64,000 nucleotides of DNA from Streptomyces sp. Je 1-369 (lineage in GTDB: Bacteria > Actinomycetota > Actinomycetes > Streptomycetales > Streptomycetaceae): NCBI RefSeq assembly GCF_026810505.1, contig NZ_CP101750.1, forward strand, positions 8,544,515 through 8,608,514, written 5' to 3'. The position numbers and the translations under genes were made by a program. Below are positions 1 through 7,949 of this stretch, one piece after another. The notes beneath the pieces are model-generated. The model saw only the letters and a program-made list of their open reading frames with translations. It did no database searches and was not told where the DNA came from. Position 1 is the first letter of the stretch. Each line of letters begins with the position of its first letter.

Positions 1-525
1 CAGTCCGCAGCAGCCGATCACGGCGGTGTCGAAGCGCAGTGCGGCCAGGGACGCGGTGGTCAGCGGGCCGGTGAGGGCCAGCTCGCCGGGGCGCGGCCGC
101 CCGCCCGGCACCAGGAGCGTCACCTGCGGGGCGGCCGACAGGGCGTTCACCGCGTGCAGGGACAGCGGCATCACGGTCAGGCGCCGGTGCTCCAGGGCGC
201 GGGCGACCTCGAGGCAGGTCGTGCCGCTGTCGACGACGACGGACTCCCCGTCCGCGATCAGCCCGGCCGCCGCGGCGGCGATGCGCCGCTTGGCCGCGAG
301 GCCCTCCTGCTCCCGCAGCGCGAACGGCGGTTCCTCGCCGCGCAGCAGCAGGCTCCGTGCGCCACCTCGATAGCGCTCAAGGACACCTTGCTCCGCGAGA
401 ACCTCCAGGTCGCGGCGGACGGTCATCTCGGATGCGCCGGTGAGCCCGGCGAGCTCCGCGACACCGAGCCGCCCCGCGTCGCGTACGGCTTCGGTGATCT
501 GCCTCAGTCGATCTGTACTGGCCAC
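1..525 (-). CDS. DeoR-family transcriptional repressor (3' end outside window)
   Basis: Sugar-responsive DNA-binding repressor. The 175 visible codons begin with a winged helix-turn-helix (about residues 3-58) carrying the family recognition segment SEMTVRRDL, followed by the start of the DeoR sensor fold with VVVDSGTTCLEVA, the phosphosugar-binding DSGTT loop. The C-terminal half lies beyond position 1. The GTG at 525 is chosen because the HTH begins directly after it; an in-frame GTG six bases upstream is an alternative and neither has a clear ribosome site. It is divergent from the MFS transporter at 599 with only 73 bases between them, so it probably controls itself and that transporter. 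The family call is firm; the inducer is unknown. Confidence 0.9.
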   Translation of the reverse strand, partial: MASTDRLRQITEAVRDAGRLGVAELAGLTGASEMTVRRDLEVLAEQGVLERYRGGARSLLLRGEEPPFALREQEGLAAKRRIAAAAAGLIADGESVVVDSGTTCLEVARALEHRRLTVMPLSLHAVNALSAAPQVTLLVPGGRPRPGELALTGPLTTASLAALRFDTAVIGCCGL

Positions 526-546
526 GCACACAGCAAACAACAATTC

Positions 547-593
547 TGTTCGCAGATCAATCTTCCGAACATCGAAACTGTTCGTTATGTTCG
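547..593. promoter_or_regulatory. Probable DeoR operator: four TGTTCG/CGAACA half-sites
   Basis: The short spacer between the divergent DeoR and MFS genes holds TGTTCG at 547-552, 579-584 and 588-593 and its complement CGAACA at 566-571. The pair at 566-584 forms a perfect inverted repeat with a 7-base spacer. Repeated short half-sites next to the regulator gene are typical of DeoR operators. The assignment is inferred from position and symmetry. Confidence 0.55.
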
Positions 594-598
594 AAAGC

Positions 599-1792
599 AT
601 GGAAAGAACACTGCGAGTCGGCCGACTGGCCACCTTCGCCTACTTCGCGCTGAACGGCTTCCTCATGGGCATGTGGATCGTCCACATCCCCGCCGTCGAG
701 GACCGTGCCGGGATCAGTCACGCCGTGCTCGGCTGGCTCCTGCTGCTGCTCGGCGCCGGCGCATTCGTGGGCATGCAGATCGTCGGGCCGCTCACCGACC
801 GGCTCGGCGCCCGCATCGTCGTGCCCGTCAGCGCCGCGCTGTGCGCCGCGGCCGTGGTGCTGCCGGGGCTCGCCACGAACGTGTGGACGCTGGGGGCCGC
901 GCTGCTCGCCTTCGGGCTCGGCAACGGCTGCCTCGACGTCAGCATGAACGCCCACGCCGTGCAGGTCGAGCGCGGCTACCGACGCCCCGTCATGTCTGCC
1001 TTCCACGCCACGTTCTCCATCGGCGGCGTCCTCGCCGCGCTGGTCGGCGCCCGCACGCTCAGCTGGGGCTGGAGCCCGGCCGCGACGCTCGGCGCGGTGG
1101 CCGCGCTCGGGGTCGTGGCGGCGGCGGTGTCCGCTCCCGCGCTGCTGCGCCCCGAACCCGGATCCGTACCGTTGCCCGAGTCCCCGACGCCATCGCGGCG
1201 CGGAACCCCGCGCCGGATCTGGGTCCTCGCCGCCCTCGCCCTGATGCTCATGCTCTGCGAGGGCGTGGCCAACGACTGGAGCGTCCTGCACCTGCGCGAC
1301 GTGCTCGACGCGCCCGCCGCGACCGCGGCCCTCGCCTACGGCGCCTTCGCCACGGCCATGACCATCGGCCGCCTCCTCGCCGACCGGGTGGCCGCGCGGT
1401 ACGGGCCGGTGGCCATCCTCCGGTACGGCGCCGCCGTCGCCGCGGTGGGCCTGACGGTGGCGGCGTTGTCACCCTGGATCCCGCTCGCCCTGACTGGCTG
1501 GACCGTGTTCGGCGCGGGCCTCTCGGGCTGCATCCCCCAGCTCTTCAGCGCCGCGGGCCACGCGGACCCCGAAACCGCGGGCGTCAATGTCTCCCGCGTC
1601 GCGGGGCTCGGCTATCTCGGCATGCTCGCGGGCCCCGCCGTGATCGGCCCGCTCACCCACTTCGTGCCGCTCAACCTGACGTTCTTCCTGCCCGTGGCGT
1701 TCTGCGCCGTCGCGGCCTGCGCGGCGGGCATCCTGCGGGAGACCGCTCAGGGGGCGGGGAACCCCGCCCGGAAGTGCTCCAGCAGCGTCTGA
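599..1792 (+). CDS. MFS transporter
   Basis: Integral membrane transporter of the major facilitator superfamily, 397 residues, with about 12 hydrophobic segments starting at residue 10 (TFAYFALNGFLMGMW). Two halves are visible: the cytoplasmic loop after TM2 has the motif-A-like GPLTDRLGAR, and a hydrophilic loop near residue 190 (PESPTPSRRGTPRR) separates TM6 from TM7. The ATG at 599 is preferred over an in-frame ORF extending to 440 because the extension would run through the operator and into the divergent DeoR gene. Context suggests a sugar or sugar-derivative substrate under DeoR control, but no residue identifies it. The last 46 bases overlap tail-to-tail with the next gene. Confidence 0.85.
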   Translation: MERTLRVGRLATFAYFALNGFLMGMWIVHIPAVEDRAGISHAVLGWLLLLLGAGAFVGMQIVGPLTDRLGARIVVPVSAALCAAAVVLPGLATNVWTLGAALLAFGLGNGCLDVSMNAHAVQVERGYRRPVMSAFHATFSIGGVLAALVGARTLSWGWSPAATLGAVAALGVVAAAVSAPALLRPEPGSVPLPESPTPSRRGTPRRIWVLAALALMLMLCEGVANDWSVLHLRDVLDAPAATAALAYGAFATAMTIGRLLADRVAARYGPVAILRYGAAVAAVGLTVAALSPWIPLALTGWTVFGAGLSGCIPQLFSAAGHADPETAGVNVSRVAGLGYLGMLAGPAVIGPLTHFVPLNLTFFLPVAFCAVAACAAGILRETAQGAGNPARKCSSSV

Positions 1793-2202
1793 CGCGATGC
1801 GGCGGTGGCGAGCCGGTCCGCCACCCAGAGGTAGAAATCGTCGGCGAGCTCGTCCAGCCAGTCGTACGCCGGGTCGAAGGGGTGGGAATCCGGCGCCGCG
1901 TACGGGAGTTCGAACTCCGGGTCGCCGCCGGAACCGGCGACGGCGAAGTGCCGCGTGCCGTCCGGCAGCGAAGCCTGCCGGACCGAGGCCGACGCGCAGT
2001 CCCAGCGCCGCGCCCCGAACTGCAGCCACAGCGTCCCGGAGTCCTCCCCGGCGCCGTACAGCGCGCCCGCCGCCTGCTCGCCGTCTCCAGGAAGGTGCAC
2101 GAAACCGTGGCAGCTGCCGCCGGGTGCGGGGGAGAGGAGCCCCGAAGCGGGATCCAGGTCCCACACCCGGCCGTGCCGGTCGTAGTCCGACAGACGCGTC
2201 AT
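1747..2202 (-). CDS. Hypothetical cytosolic acidic protein, partner of the secreted protein upstream
   Basis: A 151-residue acidic protein without signal peptide or membrane segment; I do not recognise a named domain. It is rich in W, D and F (for example YDWLDELADDFYLWVADRL near residue 120), like many small immunity or SMI1/SUKH-type proteins, but a family match cannot be claimed from sight. Its ATG overlaps the stop codon of the upstream secreted-protein gene (TGATG), so the two are translationally coupled and should be made in fixed ratio. The 3' end overlaps the MFS gene by 46 bases on the other strand. A toxin-immunity or effector-chaperone relation is inference from arrangement only. 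Confidence 0.7.
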   Translation of the reverse strand: MTRLSDYDRHGRVWDLDPASGLLSPAPGGSCHGFVHLPGDGEQAAGALYGAGEDSGTLWLQFGARRWDCASASVRQASLPDGTRHFAVAGSGGDPEFELPYAAPDSHPFDPAYDWLDELADDFYLWVADRLATAASRQTLLEHFRAGFPAP

Positions 2203-2759
2203 CAGCCGCGCGGCTCCAGGCCGAGCTCCCGGTCCACGGCGGCGCTGCTCCGCGTGGCGGCCGCGATGACCGCCTTCCAGCTGCCGTACTTGGCGTACTG
2301 CTGGTCCGCCGTCGGGCCAAGCGGGTTGCCGTACTTCTTCATGTTGCGTGCCTCCAGGGCCTGCACGGCTTCGGGCGACATGCCCGCGCGCGTGATGTCC
2401 TTGGCTTCGTTGCGCATGTCCACCAGCGTGCGGGCGATCTCCTCGTCCGAGCGGCCCGCGTCGTGCATCTCGTCGGCCGTGCGCTCCATGGCGTCGAGCA
2501 GCTGGTGATAGCGGATCCGGGTCTCGCGCGCCTGCGCGCGCTGCTCCGGAGTCATCTCCCGGATCATGCAGACGGCGGGGTCGCTGCTGGTGCACGACTC
2601 GTCGACGACGGCGGGCGCGGTGGCGGCCAAGGCGGATGCCTGGGCCGCGTGAGCCTGCCCCGGGGCGACGAGGAAGCCGTTCGCCGCGGTGAGCAGGGCG
2701 AGCAGGAAGAGGACGACGAAGCGGGCCGGTGCCGGGAGGGCTGGCGCGGATCTCGACAT
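2202..2759 (-). CDS. Small secreted helical protein, unknown function
   Basis: An 185-residue exported protein. Residues 1-40 form a signal peptide with a hydrophobic core (FVVLFLLALLTAANGF) and an Ala-rich end (AHAAQA). The mature part has two cysteines close together (about residues 56 and 64), then charged helical sequence (MTPEQRAQARETRIRYHQLLDAMERTADEMHDAGRS) written here only as a region around residues 69-105, and a C-terminal NPLGPTADQQYAKYGSW segment of a kind seen in actinobacterial exported or polymorphic-toxin-like proteins. The stop overlaps the ATG of the next gene as TGATG. No catalytic motif is evident. Confidence 0.75.
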   Translation of the reverse strand: MSRSAPALPAPARFVVLFLLALLTAANGFLVAPGQAHAAQASALAATAPAVVDESCTSSDPAVCMIREMTPEQRAQARETRIRYHQLLDAMERTADEMHDAGRSDEEIARTLVDMRNEAKDITRAGMSPEAVQALEARNMKKYGNPLGPTADQQYAKYGSWKAVIAAATRSSAAVDRELGLEPRG

Positions 2760-2905
2760 GGGGGGTGGGGTCTCGCTTTCTTGCCGGGTAACGCACGATC
2801 GGGGACGAATCGGACGTTACGGCGGGAGGGCGAGGCCACGCGCGCGTGGCGGTGACGCGTTCGGGTGACCGTGAGGTGTCACAGGCCCGTGCGAAGATCA
2901 AGTGC

Positions 2906-2992
2906 ATGGATTTCGAAGTCATATGCGCCGAGCCGTACATACGCCGGGCCGAGCCGTACGTACGCGCCGAGCCGCACACGAGGTGCTGCTGA
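2906..2992 (+). CDS. Putative 28-residue leader ORF with AEPY repeats upstream of murJ homologue
   Basis: ATG at 2906 opens a 28-codon frame whose product has three imperfect copies of AEPY(I/V)R and ends in RCC; its TGA (2990-2992) lies one base before the GTG chosen for the MurJ homologue. The DNA holds three copies of GCCGAGCCGTACRTACGC-like sequence starting at 2927, 2948 and 2966. No good ribosome site precedes it, so translation, possibly leaderless, is uncertain. The repeats also stay open in the murJ frame, where an N-terminal extension back to 2865 could be read instead. Confidence 0.3.
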   Translation: MDFEVICAEPYIRRAEPYVRAEPHTRCC

Positions 2993-2993
2993 C

Positions 2994-4595
2994 GTGGCGA
3001 CCCTCGCGCGCTCCTCGCTCCTCATGGCCTTCGGGACCGTGGTCTCCCGCGCCACCGGCCTGATCCGGCAGGTCCTCCAGGGCGCTGCCCTCGGCACCGG
3101 CCTCCTCGCCGGTACGTACAACACGGCCAACACCGTCCCCACCAGCCTCTACACCCTGCTCATCGGCGGCGCCCTGAACGCCGTCCTGGTGCCCCAGCTG
3201 GTGCGCGCCCGTGCGAACGACCCCGACGGCGGCACGGCGTTCGAGCAGCGCCTGATCACCCTCGTCGTCTGCGTCCTCGGCGTCGGCACGGCCCTCGCGG
3301 TATGGGCGGCCCCGCAGATCGTCGCGCTCTACATGAGGGACACCGCCGAGAACCACGAGGCGTTCGAGCTCACCGTCGTCTTCGCCCGGTTCCTGCTGCC
3401 GCAGATCTTCTTCTACGGGCTCTTCGCGATCCTCGGACAGGTCCTGAACGCCCGCGAGAAGTTCGGCGCGATGATGTGGACCCCGGTCCTCAACAACGTC
3501 GTGCTCGTCACCATGTTCGGCGCATACCTGGGTCTGATGACCGTGCCCGACGACGTCCGGGACATCACCGCCGAGCAGGTCGGACTCCTCGGTATCGGCA
3601 CCACCCTCGGCATAGCCGTGCAGGCCCTCGCGCTCGTGCCGTACGTGCGCGCCGCGGGCCTGCGCTTCAGGCCGCGCTTCGACTGGCGCGGCACCGGCCT
3701 CGGCAGGAGCGCCCGCGCCGCCCGCTGGACGCTGCTGCTCGTCCTCGCCAACCAGGTCGCGCTGACCGTCGTCACGAACTACGCCAACGCCGCCGACCGG
3801 ACCCTGCCGAAGGACGGCGTCGGCTACACCGCCTACTCGTACGCGCAGACCATCTGGCTCCTGCCGCAGTCCATCGTCACCGTCTCCCTGGTGACCGCGC
3901 TGCTGCCCCGGATGAGCAAGGCCGCCGCCGAGGGCAGGACCGCCGACCTGCGCGGCGAACTGTCCCGCGCGCTGCGCGTCACCGGCACGGTGATCGTGCC
4001 CGCCGGGTTCTTCTTCCTCGCCTTCGGCCCGCAGACCGCGGAACTGCTCTTCGCCCACGGCGCGTCCGACGCCGCGGCCACCGAACCCCTCGGCCACATG
4101 CTCCAGGCGTTCGGCCTCGGCCTCATCCCGTTCTCCGCGCAGTACCTCCTGCTCCGCGGCTTCTACGCCTGCGAGGACACCCGCACCCCCTTCTGGATGG
4201 CGGCCTGGGTGGCGGGCGTGAACATCGGCCTCGCCACCGTCTGCCATCTGCTGCTGCCCGCGCGCTGGGCGGTCACCGGGATGGCCGCCGCGTACACGCT
4301 GTCGTACGCCGTGGGCCTGCTGCTCACCGCGCGGCTGCTGCGCCGCCGCCTCGGCGGCTACCTGGACGGCCGTCGGCTGACGCGTACGTACGGCAAGTTG
4401 ATCCTCGCGTCCGCCCTGGCCGGTGCCCTCGGCTGGGCCGCCGCCCGCGCCGGATCCGAGGTGACCTCGGCCGGTACGGCCGCGACGGCCCTGGCGCTGA
4501 CCGCCGGCGCGCTGACGATGGCCGTCGGCTATCTCGTCCTCGCGCGCCTGCTGCGGATAGGGGAGATGCGGATGCTGCCCGGCCTGCGCCGCTGA
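2994..4595 (+). CDS. MurJ/MviN-family lipid flippase
   Basis: Polytopic membrane protein of the MOP exporter superfamily, 533 residues with about 14 transmembrane segments. The start ARSSLLMAFGTVVSRATGLIRQ (read as residues 4-25) and later NTANTVPTSLYTLLIGGALN match the MurJ core, where lipid II is flipped across the plasma membrane for peptidoglycan synthesis. It lacks the long cytoplasmic N- and C-terminal extensions of the main streptomycete MurJ, so it is probably a paralogue, perhaps for a different lipid-linked glycan. GTG 2994 is chosen for its GAGGTG ribosome site and because the conserved region starts there; an in-frame start at 2865 would add a repetitive tail. Confidence 0.88.
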   Translation: MATLARSSLLMAFGTVVSRATGLIRQVLQGAALGTGLLAGTYNTANTVPTSLYTLLIGGALNAVLVPQLVRARANDPDGGTAFEQRLITLVVCVLGVGTALAVWAAPQIVALYMRDTAENHEAFELTVVFARFLLPQIFFYGLFAILGQVLNAREKFGAMMWTPVLNNVVLVTMFGAYLGLMTVPDDVRDITAEQVGLLGIGTTLGIAVQALALVPYVRAAGLRFRPRFDWRGTGLGRSARAARWTLLLVLANQVALTVVTNYANAADRTLPKDGVGYTAYSYAQTIWLLPQSIVTVSLVTALLPRMSKAAAEGRTADLRGELSRALRVTGTVIVPAGFFFLAFGPQTAELLFAHGASDAAATEPLGHMLQAFGLGLIPFSAQYLLLRGFYACEDTRTPFWMAAWVAGVNIGLATVCHLLLPARWAVTGMAAAYTLSYAVGLLLTARLLRRRLGGYLDGRRLTRTYGKLILASALAGALGWAAARAGSEVTSAGTAATALALTAGALTMAVGYLVLARLLRIGEMRMLPGLRR

Positions 4596-4618
4596 GACAG
4601 GCTCCGAGCTCAGGCGGC
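4588..4618. terminator. Probable bidirectional terminator between murJ homologue and GH1 gene
   Basis: GCCGCTGAG at 4588-4596 pairs with CTCAGGCGGC at 4609-4618 with one bulged base and a 12-base loop. It spans the stop codons of both convergent genes. There is no T-run, as is usual in high-GC actinobacteria. Confidence 0.5.
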
Positions 4619-5995
4619 CCGCGCGGTGCGGTGGCGGTGGGTCCGGACGAGGTCCGCGTAGTGGCGGCCGCTGCCCTTGACCGTGCGGCGCTGCGTCGCG
4701 TAGTCGACGTGGACCAGACCGAAACGCTTGTCGTAGCCGTACGCCCACTCGAAGTTGTCCAGGAGCGACCACGCGTAGTACCCGGCCAGCGGGGCGCCCC
4801 GACGGGCCGCACGGGCGCACGCCGCCAGGTGCTCGCGCAGATAACGGGTGCGCTCCACGTCGTCGATCGTGCCGTCCGCGCGGACGAGGTCGGGGAACGC
4901 CGAGCCGTTCTCGGTCACGTACAGCCGCCGCGCCCCGTACTCCTCTGTCAGCCGCATCAGCAGGCTCTCGATACCGTCCGCGTCGATCTCCCAGTCCATG
5001 CCGGTGTGCGGCACCTCGGGCCGGTACACCTGCCGGGCGAACGGCGCGGGGCCCTCGGGGTCGTCGGCGACGACGGCGGGGAAGTAGTAGTTGAGGCCCA
5101 GCCAGTCCAGCGGCTGCGCGATCGTCGCGAGGTCACCCGCACGCTCCGGCAGGTCGACGCCGTACACCTCCCGCATGTCGGCGGGGAAGCCGAGCCCGTG
5201 CAGCGGGTCGAGCCACCAGCGGTTGGTGTGCCCGTCGACCCGCCGGGCGGCGGCGACGTCCTCCGGCCGGTCGGACGCGGCCACCACCGGCGACAGGTTG
5301 TTGACGATGCCGACCTGCGCGCGGGGCGCCGCAGCACGGATCGCCTGCGCGGCCAGACCGTGCCCCAGCAGCAGGTGGTACGAGGCGCGCACGGCCGCCG
5401 TCAGATCGGTGAGACCCGGCGCCATGCGGCCTTCCAGGTGACCGATCCAGGCGGAGCACAGCGGCTCGTTGAGCGTCGCCCAGAGCGGCACCCGGTCGCC
5501 CAGGCGTTCGGCAACCACCGAGGCGTACGCGGCGAAATGCTCGGCGGTCGCACGCTCGGGCCAGCCACCGCGGTCCTGCAGCACCTGCGGCAGGTCCCAG
5601 TGGTAGAGGGTCGCGTTGGGGGTGATGCCCGCTTCCAGGAGTGCGTCGACGAGCCGGTCGTAGAAGTCGAGGCCCGCCGCGTTGACCGGCCCGTCGCCAC
5701 CGGGCACGATCCGCGGCCAGGCGAGCGAGAAACGGTAGGAGTCGACGCCGAGCTCCCGCATCAGCGCGATGTCCTCGGGCCAGCGGTGGTAGTGGTCGCA
5801 GGCCACGTCGCCCGTGTCACCGCCGTCGACCGCGCCCGGGGTGCGCGCGAACGTGTCCCAGATCGAGGGCGACCGGCCGTCCTCGTCGACGGCCCCCTCG
5901 ATCTGGTACGCCGATGTGGCCACGCCCCACGCGAAGTCCCGGGGGAGCGCGGAGAGGTCGGGGGAGGAGGTGGCCGGGGAGGAGGGGTCGGTCAC
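4610..5995 (-). CDS. GH1 beta-glucosidase
   Basis: Cytoplasmic retaining beta-glucosidase, 461 residues, the normal GH1 length, with a single TIM barrel. Landmarks in order: [15 protein letters not shown] at the N-terminus, acid/base TLNEP around residue 176, NNLSPV, and nucleophile YVTENG around residue 361, followed by WSLLDNFEW. There is no signal peptide, so it hydrolyses imported cellobiose or aryl/alkyl beta-glucosides. GTG 5995 has an AAAGGAA ribosome site; longer readings of the frame run into the permease. It is the last gene of the operon with the binding protein and two permeases. Substrate range cannot be told from sequence alone. Confidence 0.93.
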   Translation of the reverse strand: MTDPSSPATSSPDLSALPRDFAWGVATSAYQIEGAVDEDGRSPSIWDTFARTPGAVDGGDTGDVACDHYHRWPEDIALMRELGVDSYRFSLAWPRIVPGGDGPVNAAGLDFYDRLVDALLEAGITPNATLYHWDLPQVLQDRGGWPERATAEHFAAYASVVAERLGDRVPLWATLNEPLCSAWIGHLEGRMAPGLTDLTAAVRASYHLLLGHGLAAQAIRAAAPRAQVGIVNNLSPVVAASDRPEDVAAARRVDGHTNRWWLDPLHGLGFPADMREVYGVDLPERAGDLATIAQPLDWLGLNYYFPAVVADDPEGPAPFARQVYRPEVPHTGMDWEIDADGIESLLMRLTEEYGARRLYVTENGSAFPDLVRADGTIDDVERTRYLREHLAACARAARRGAPLAGYYAWSLLDNFEWAYGYDKRFGLVHVDYATQRRTVKGSGRHYADLVRTHRHRTARAA

Positions 5996-6039
5996 GGGGT
6001 TCCTTTCGGGAAGGGGCGGGTCCGGGAGGGGCGGGAGCG

Positions 6040-6915
6040 TCACTTGACGGCTCCGGCGGTCAGTCCGGCGACGAGATAGCGCTGCAGGAGCAGGAAGCCG
6101 GCGACGACGGGGATGCTCACGACGAGCGAGGCGGCCATGACCTGGTTCCAGTACACGTCGTTCTGGGTGGCGTAGCCCTGGAGGCCCACGGCGAGGGTGC
6201 GCGTGGTCTCGTTCGTCATGACGGAGGCGAAGAGCACTTCTCCCCACGCGGTCATGAAGGCATAGACGGCGACGGCGACGATGCCGGGGATCGCGGCGGG
6301 CACCACGACCCGGAACAGCGCCCGCAGCGGCCCGCAGCCGTCGACCAGCGCCGCCTCGTCCAGCTCGCGCGGCACCGAGTCGAAGTATCCGATCAGCATC
6401 CAGATGGAGAACGGCAGCGAGAACGTGAGGTAGGTGAGGATGAGCCCGGCGCGCGAGCCGAACAGCGCGATGCCGGTGGCGTTGCCGACATTGACGTAGA
6501 TGAGGAAGAGCGGCAGCAGGAAGAGGATGCCCGGGAACATCTGCGTCGACAGGACGGTCACGGTGAACACCCGCTTGCCGCGGAAGCGGTAACGGCTGAC
6601 CGCGTAGGCGGCGAACACCGCGATGACCACCGAGCACACCGTCGCCGCGCCCGCCACGATCAGCGAGTTCATGAAGTAGTCGGCCAGCGGCACCGTCTTC
6701 CAGATGTCGAAGTACGGCCGCACGGTGAACCCGCTGGGCATCCAGCGGAACGAGCCGGACACGTCCTGCAGCGGCTTGAGGGAGCTGCTCACCATCACGT
6801 ACACGGGAAGCAGCACGAAGCCGGCGAGGAGCGTCAGGAAGATCCGCCGCGACCACAGGAACGAACGCGGCGCGGCCATGGGTGAGCGGCCGGACCTCGG
6901 TGAGCGGCTAGACAT
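6040..6915 (-). CDS. Carbohydrate ABC transporter permease (MalG-type)
   Basis: Inner-membrane subunit of a CUT1 sugar importer, 291 residues, with six predicted transmembrane helices. The N-terminus is basic and cytoplasmic, followed by the [17 protein letters not shown] helix. The EAA loop that docks on the ATPase reads [23 protein letters not shown], cited here as the region around residues 185-207. The ATG overlaps the end of the upstream permease gene by 8 bases, showing coupled translation. No ATP-binding subunit is encoded nearby; streptomycetes use the shared MsiK ATPase for such systems, which is the likely partner. Confidence 0.92.
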   Translation of the reverse strand: MSSRSPRSGRSPMAAPRSFLWSRRIFLTLLAGFVLLPVYVMVSSSLKPLQDVSGSFRWMPSGFTVRPYFDIWKTVPLADYFMNSLIVAGAATVCSVVIAVFAAYAVSRYRFRGKRVFTVTVLSTQMFPGILFLLPLFLIYVNVGNATGIALFGSRAGLILTYLTFSLPFSIWMLIGYFDSVPRELDEAALVDGCGPLRALFRVVVPAAIPGIVAVAVYAFMTAWGEVLFASVMTNETTRTLAVGLQGYATQNDVYWNQVMAASLVVSIPVVAGFLLLQRYLVAGLTAGAVK

Positions 6916-7903
6916 CGGCGGTCTTCCTTCCCCGCGAGGTCACCAGGAGATATACGGCCGTCACCAGAAGCAGGAAGAGCAGCAGCAGGACCGACATGGC
7001 GGAGCCGGTGCCGAAGTTCCAGGTGACGAACGACGACTGGTAGATGTGGATGGAGATGAGGTCGGCGGCCTCGGGCGCCGACTTGCCGAACAGCACGTAC
7101 GGCGTGTTGAAGTCGTTGAACGTCCACAGGAACAGCACCAGGACGAGGACCTGGTTGACGGGCCGCAGCGACGGCAGCGTGATGCGCCGCACCTGCTGCC
7201 ACATCCCGGCCCCGTCGATCGCCGCCGCCTCGTACTGCTCCTTGGGAATGTTCTGCAGCCCCGCCATGACGATCAGGAAGGCGAACGGCCAGCCCTTCCA
7301 CACCGACACGGTGAGCAGCGCGACGAAACTGTTGTCGCCGATGAGCCAGAACGGACGGCTGTCGGTGAGTCCGAGCTGGTCGTGAACCACGTGGTTGATC
7401 AGACCGGTGTCGCGCTGGAACATGAACGACCAGGTGATGACCGCCGCGTACACCGGCAGCGCGTACGGGATGAGGAAGACGGCCCGCAGCAGACCGCGGC
7501 CGCGGAAGTGCTCCTGCATGAAGACCGCGGCGGCCGTGCCGATGAGCCAGCACAGGCCCACGGACAGCACCGTGAACGCGACGGTCACGAAGAACGAGTG
7601 CAGCAGCGCCTCGCCGACCGGGGCGTCGAAGTCCACCGACAGCTTGTAGTTGTCCAGGCCCGTCCAGGGGGCGGCGCCCCAGTCGCGGATGAAGAACTGC
7701 GTGAGCTCCTTGAAGCTCATCACGATGCCGACGCCCATCGGTATGAGGTGGACGACGAGTTCGAGGAGCAGGGCGGGGAGCAGCAGGAGGTAGGGGAGCG
7801 AGACGCGGCGCAGGCGGGCGGGCAGGCGCAGCCGTGAGGGGCGCTTGCCGCCGGGCGGCGCGGCCCGCTCCTTGGAGGGGGGTGGTGTGGTGAGGGTGGT
7901 CAC
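6908..7903 (-). CDS. Carbohydrate ABC transporter permease (MalF-type)
   Basis: Second CUT1 permease, 331 residues. A Pro/Lys/Arg-rich cytoplasmic N-terminus (to about residue 30) precedes six to seven membrane helices, beginning LPYLLLLPALLLELVVHLIP. The EAA loop around residue 220 (YEAAAIDGAGMWQQVRRITLP) is well kept. It forms a heterodimeric pore with the downstream MalG-type subunit. GTG 7903 is taken as start since the conserved protein begins VTTLTTPPPS and the frame upstream runs into the binding-protein gene. Ribosome site is weak; the 38-base gap to the upstream gene holds a 15-base direct repeat. Confidence 0.9.
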   Translation of the reverse strand: MTTLTTPPPSKERAAPPGGKRPSRLRLPARLRRVSLPYLLLLPALLLELVVHLIPMGVGIVMSFKELTQFFIRDWGAAPWTGLDNYKLSVDFDAPVGEALLHSFFVTVAFTVLSVGLCWLIGTAAAVFMQEHFRGRGLLRAVFLIPYALPVYAAVITWSFMFQRDTGLINHVVHDQLGLTDSRPFWLIGDNSFVALLTVSVWKGWPFAFLIVMAGLQNIPKEQYEAAAIDGAGMWQQVRRITLPSLRPVNQVLVLVLFLWTFNDFNTPYVLFGKSAPEAADLISIHIYQSSFVTWNFGTGSAMSVLLLLFLLLVTAVYLLVTSRGRKTADV

Positions 7904-7906
7904 GGG

Positions 7907-7949
7907 TCGGCTCTCAGCTCTCGACTCTCGGTTCTCGGCTCTCAGCTCT
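7907..7949. repeat. 15-bp direct repeat across the binding-protein/permease junction
   Basis: TCGGCTCTCAGCTCT occurs at 7907-7921 and again at 7935-7949, a 28-base period. The second copy contains the binding-protein stop codon. It looks like a small tandem duplication of the gene end, and may affect mRNA folding between a highly expressed binding protein and the permeases. Confidence 0.8.

Noticed and set aside
154..2508. 784-codon frame over the DeoR and MFS genes
   Set aside because: Shadow frame crossing two opposite genes; composition (RRRRAR-type runs) is non-coding.
3302..6079. 925-codon plus-strand open frame across the murJ homologue and GH1 gene
   Set aside because: Arg/Pro-rich shadow translation typical of high-GC DNA; it overlaps two well-supported genes and has no recognisable domain.
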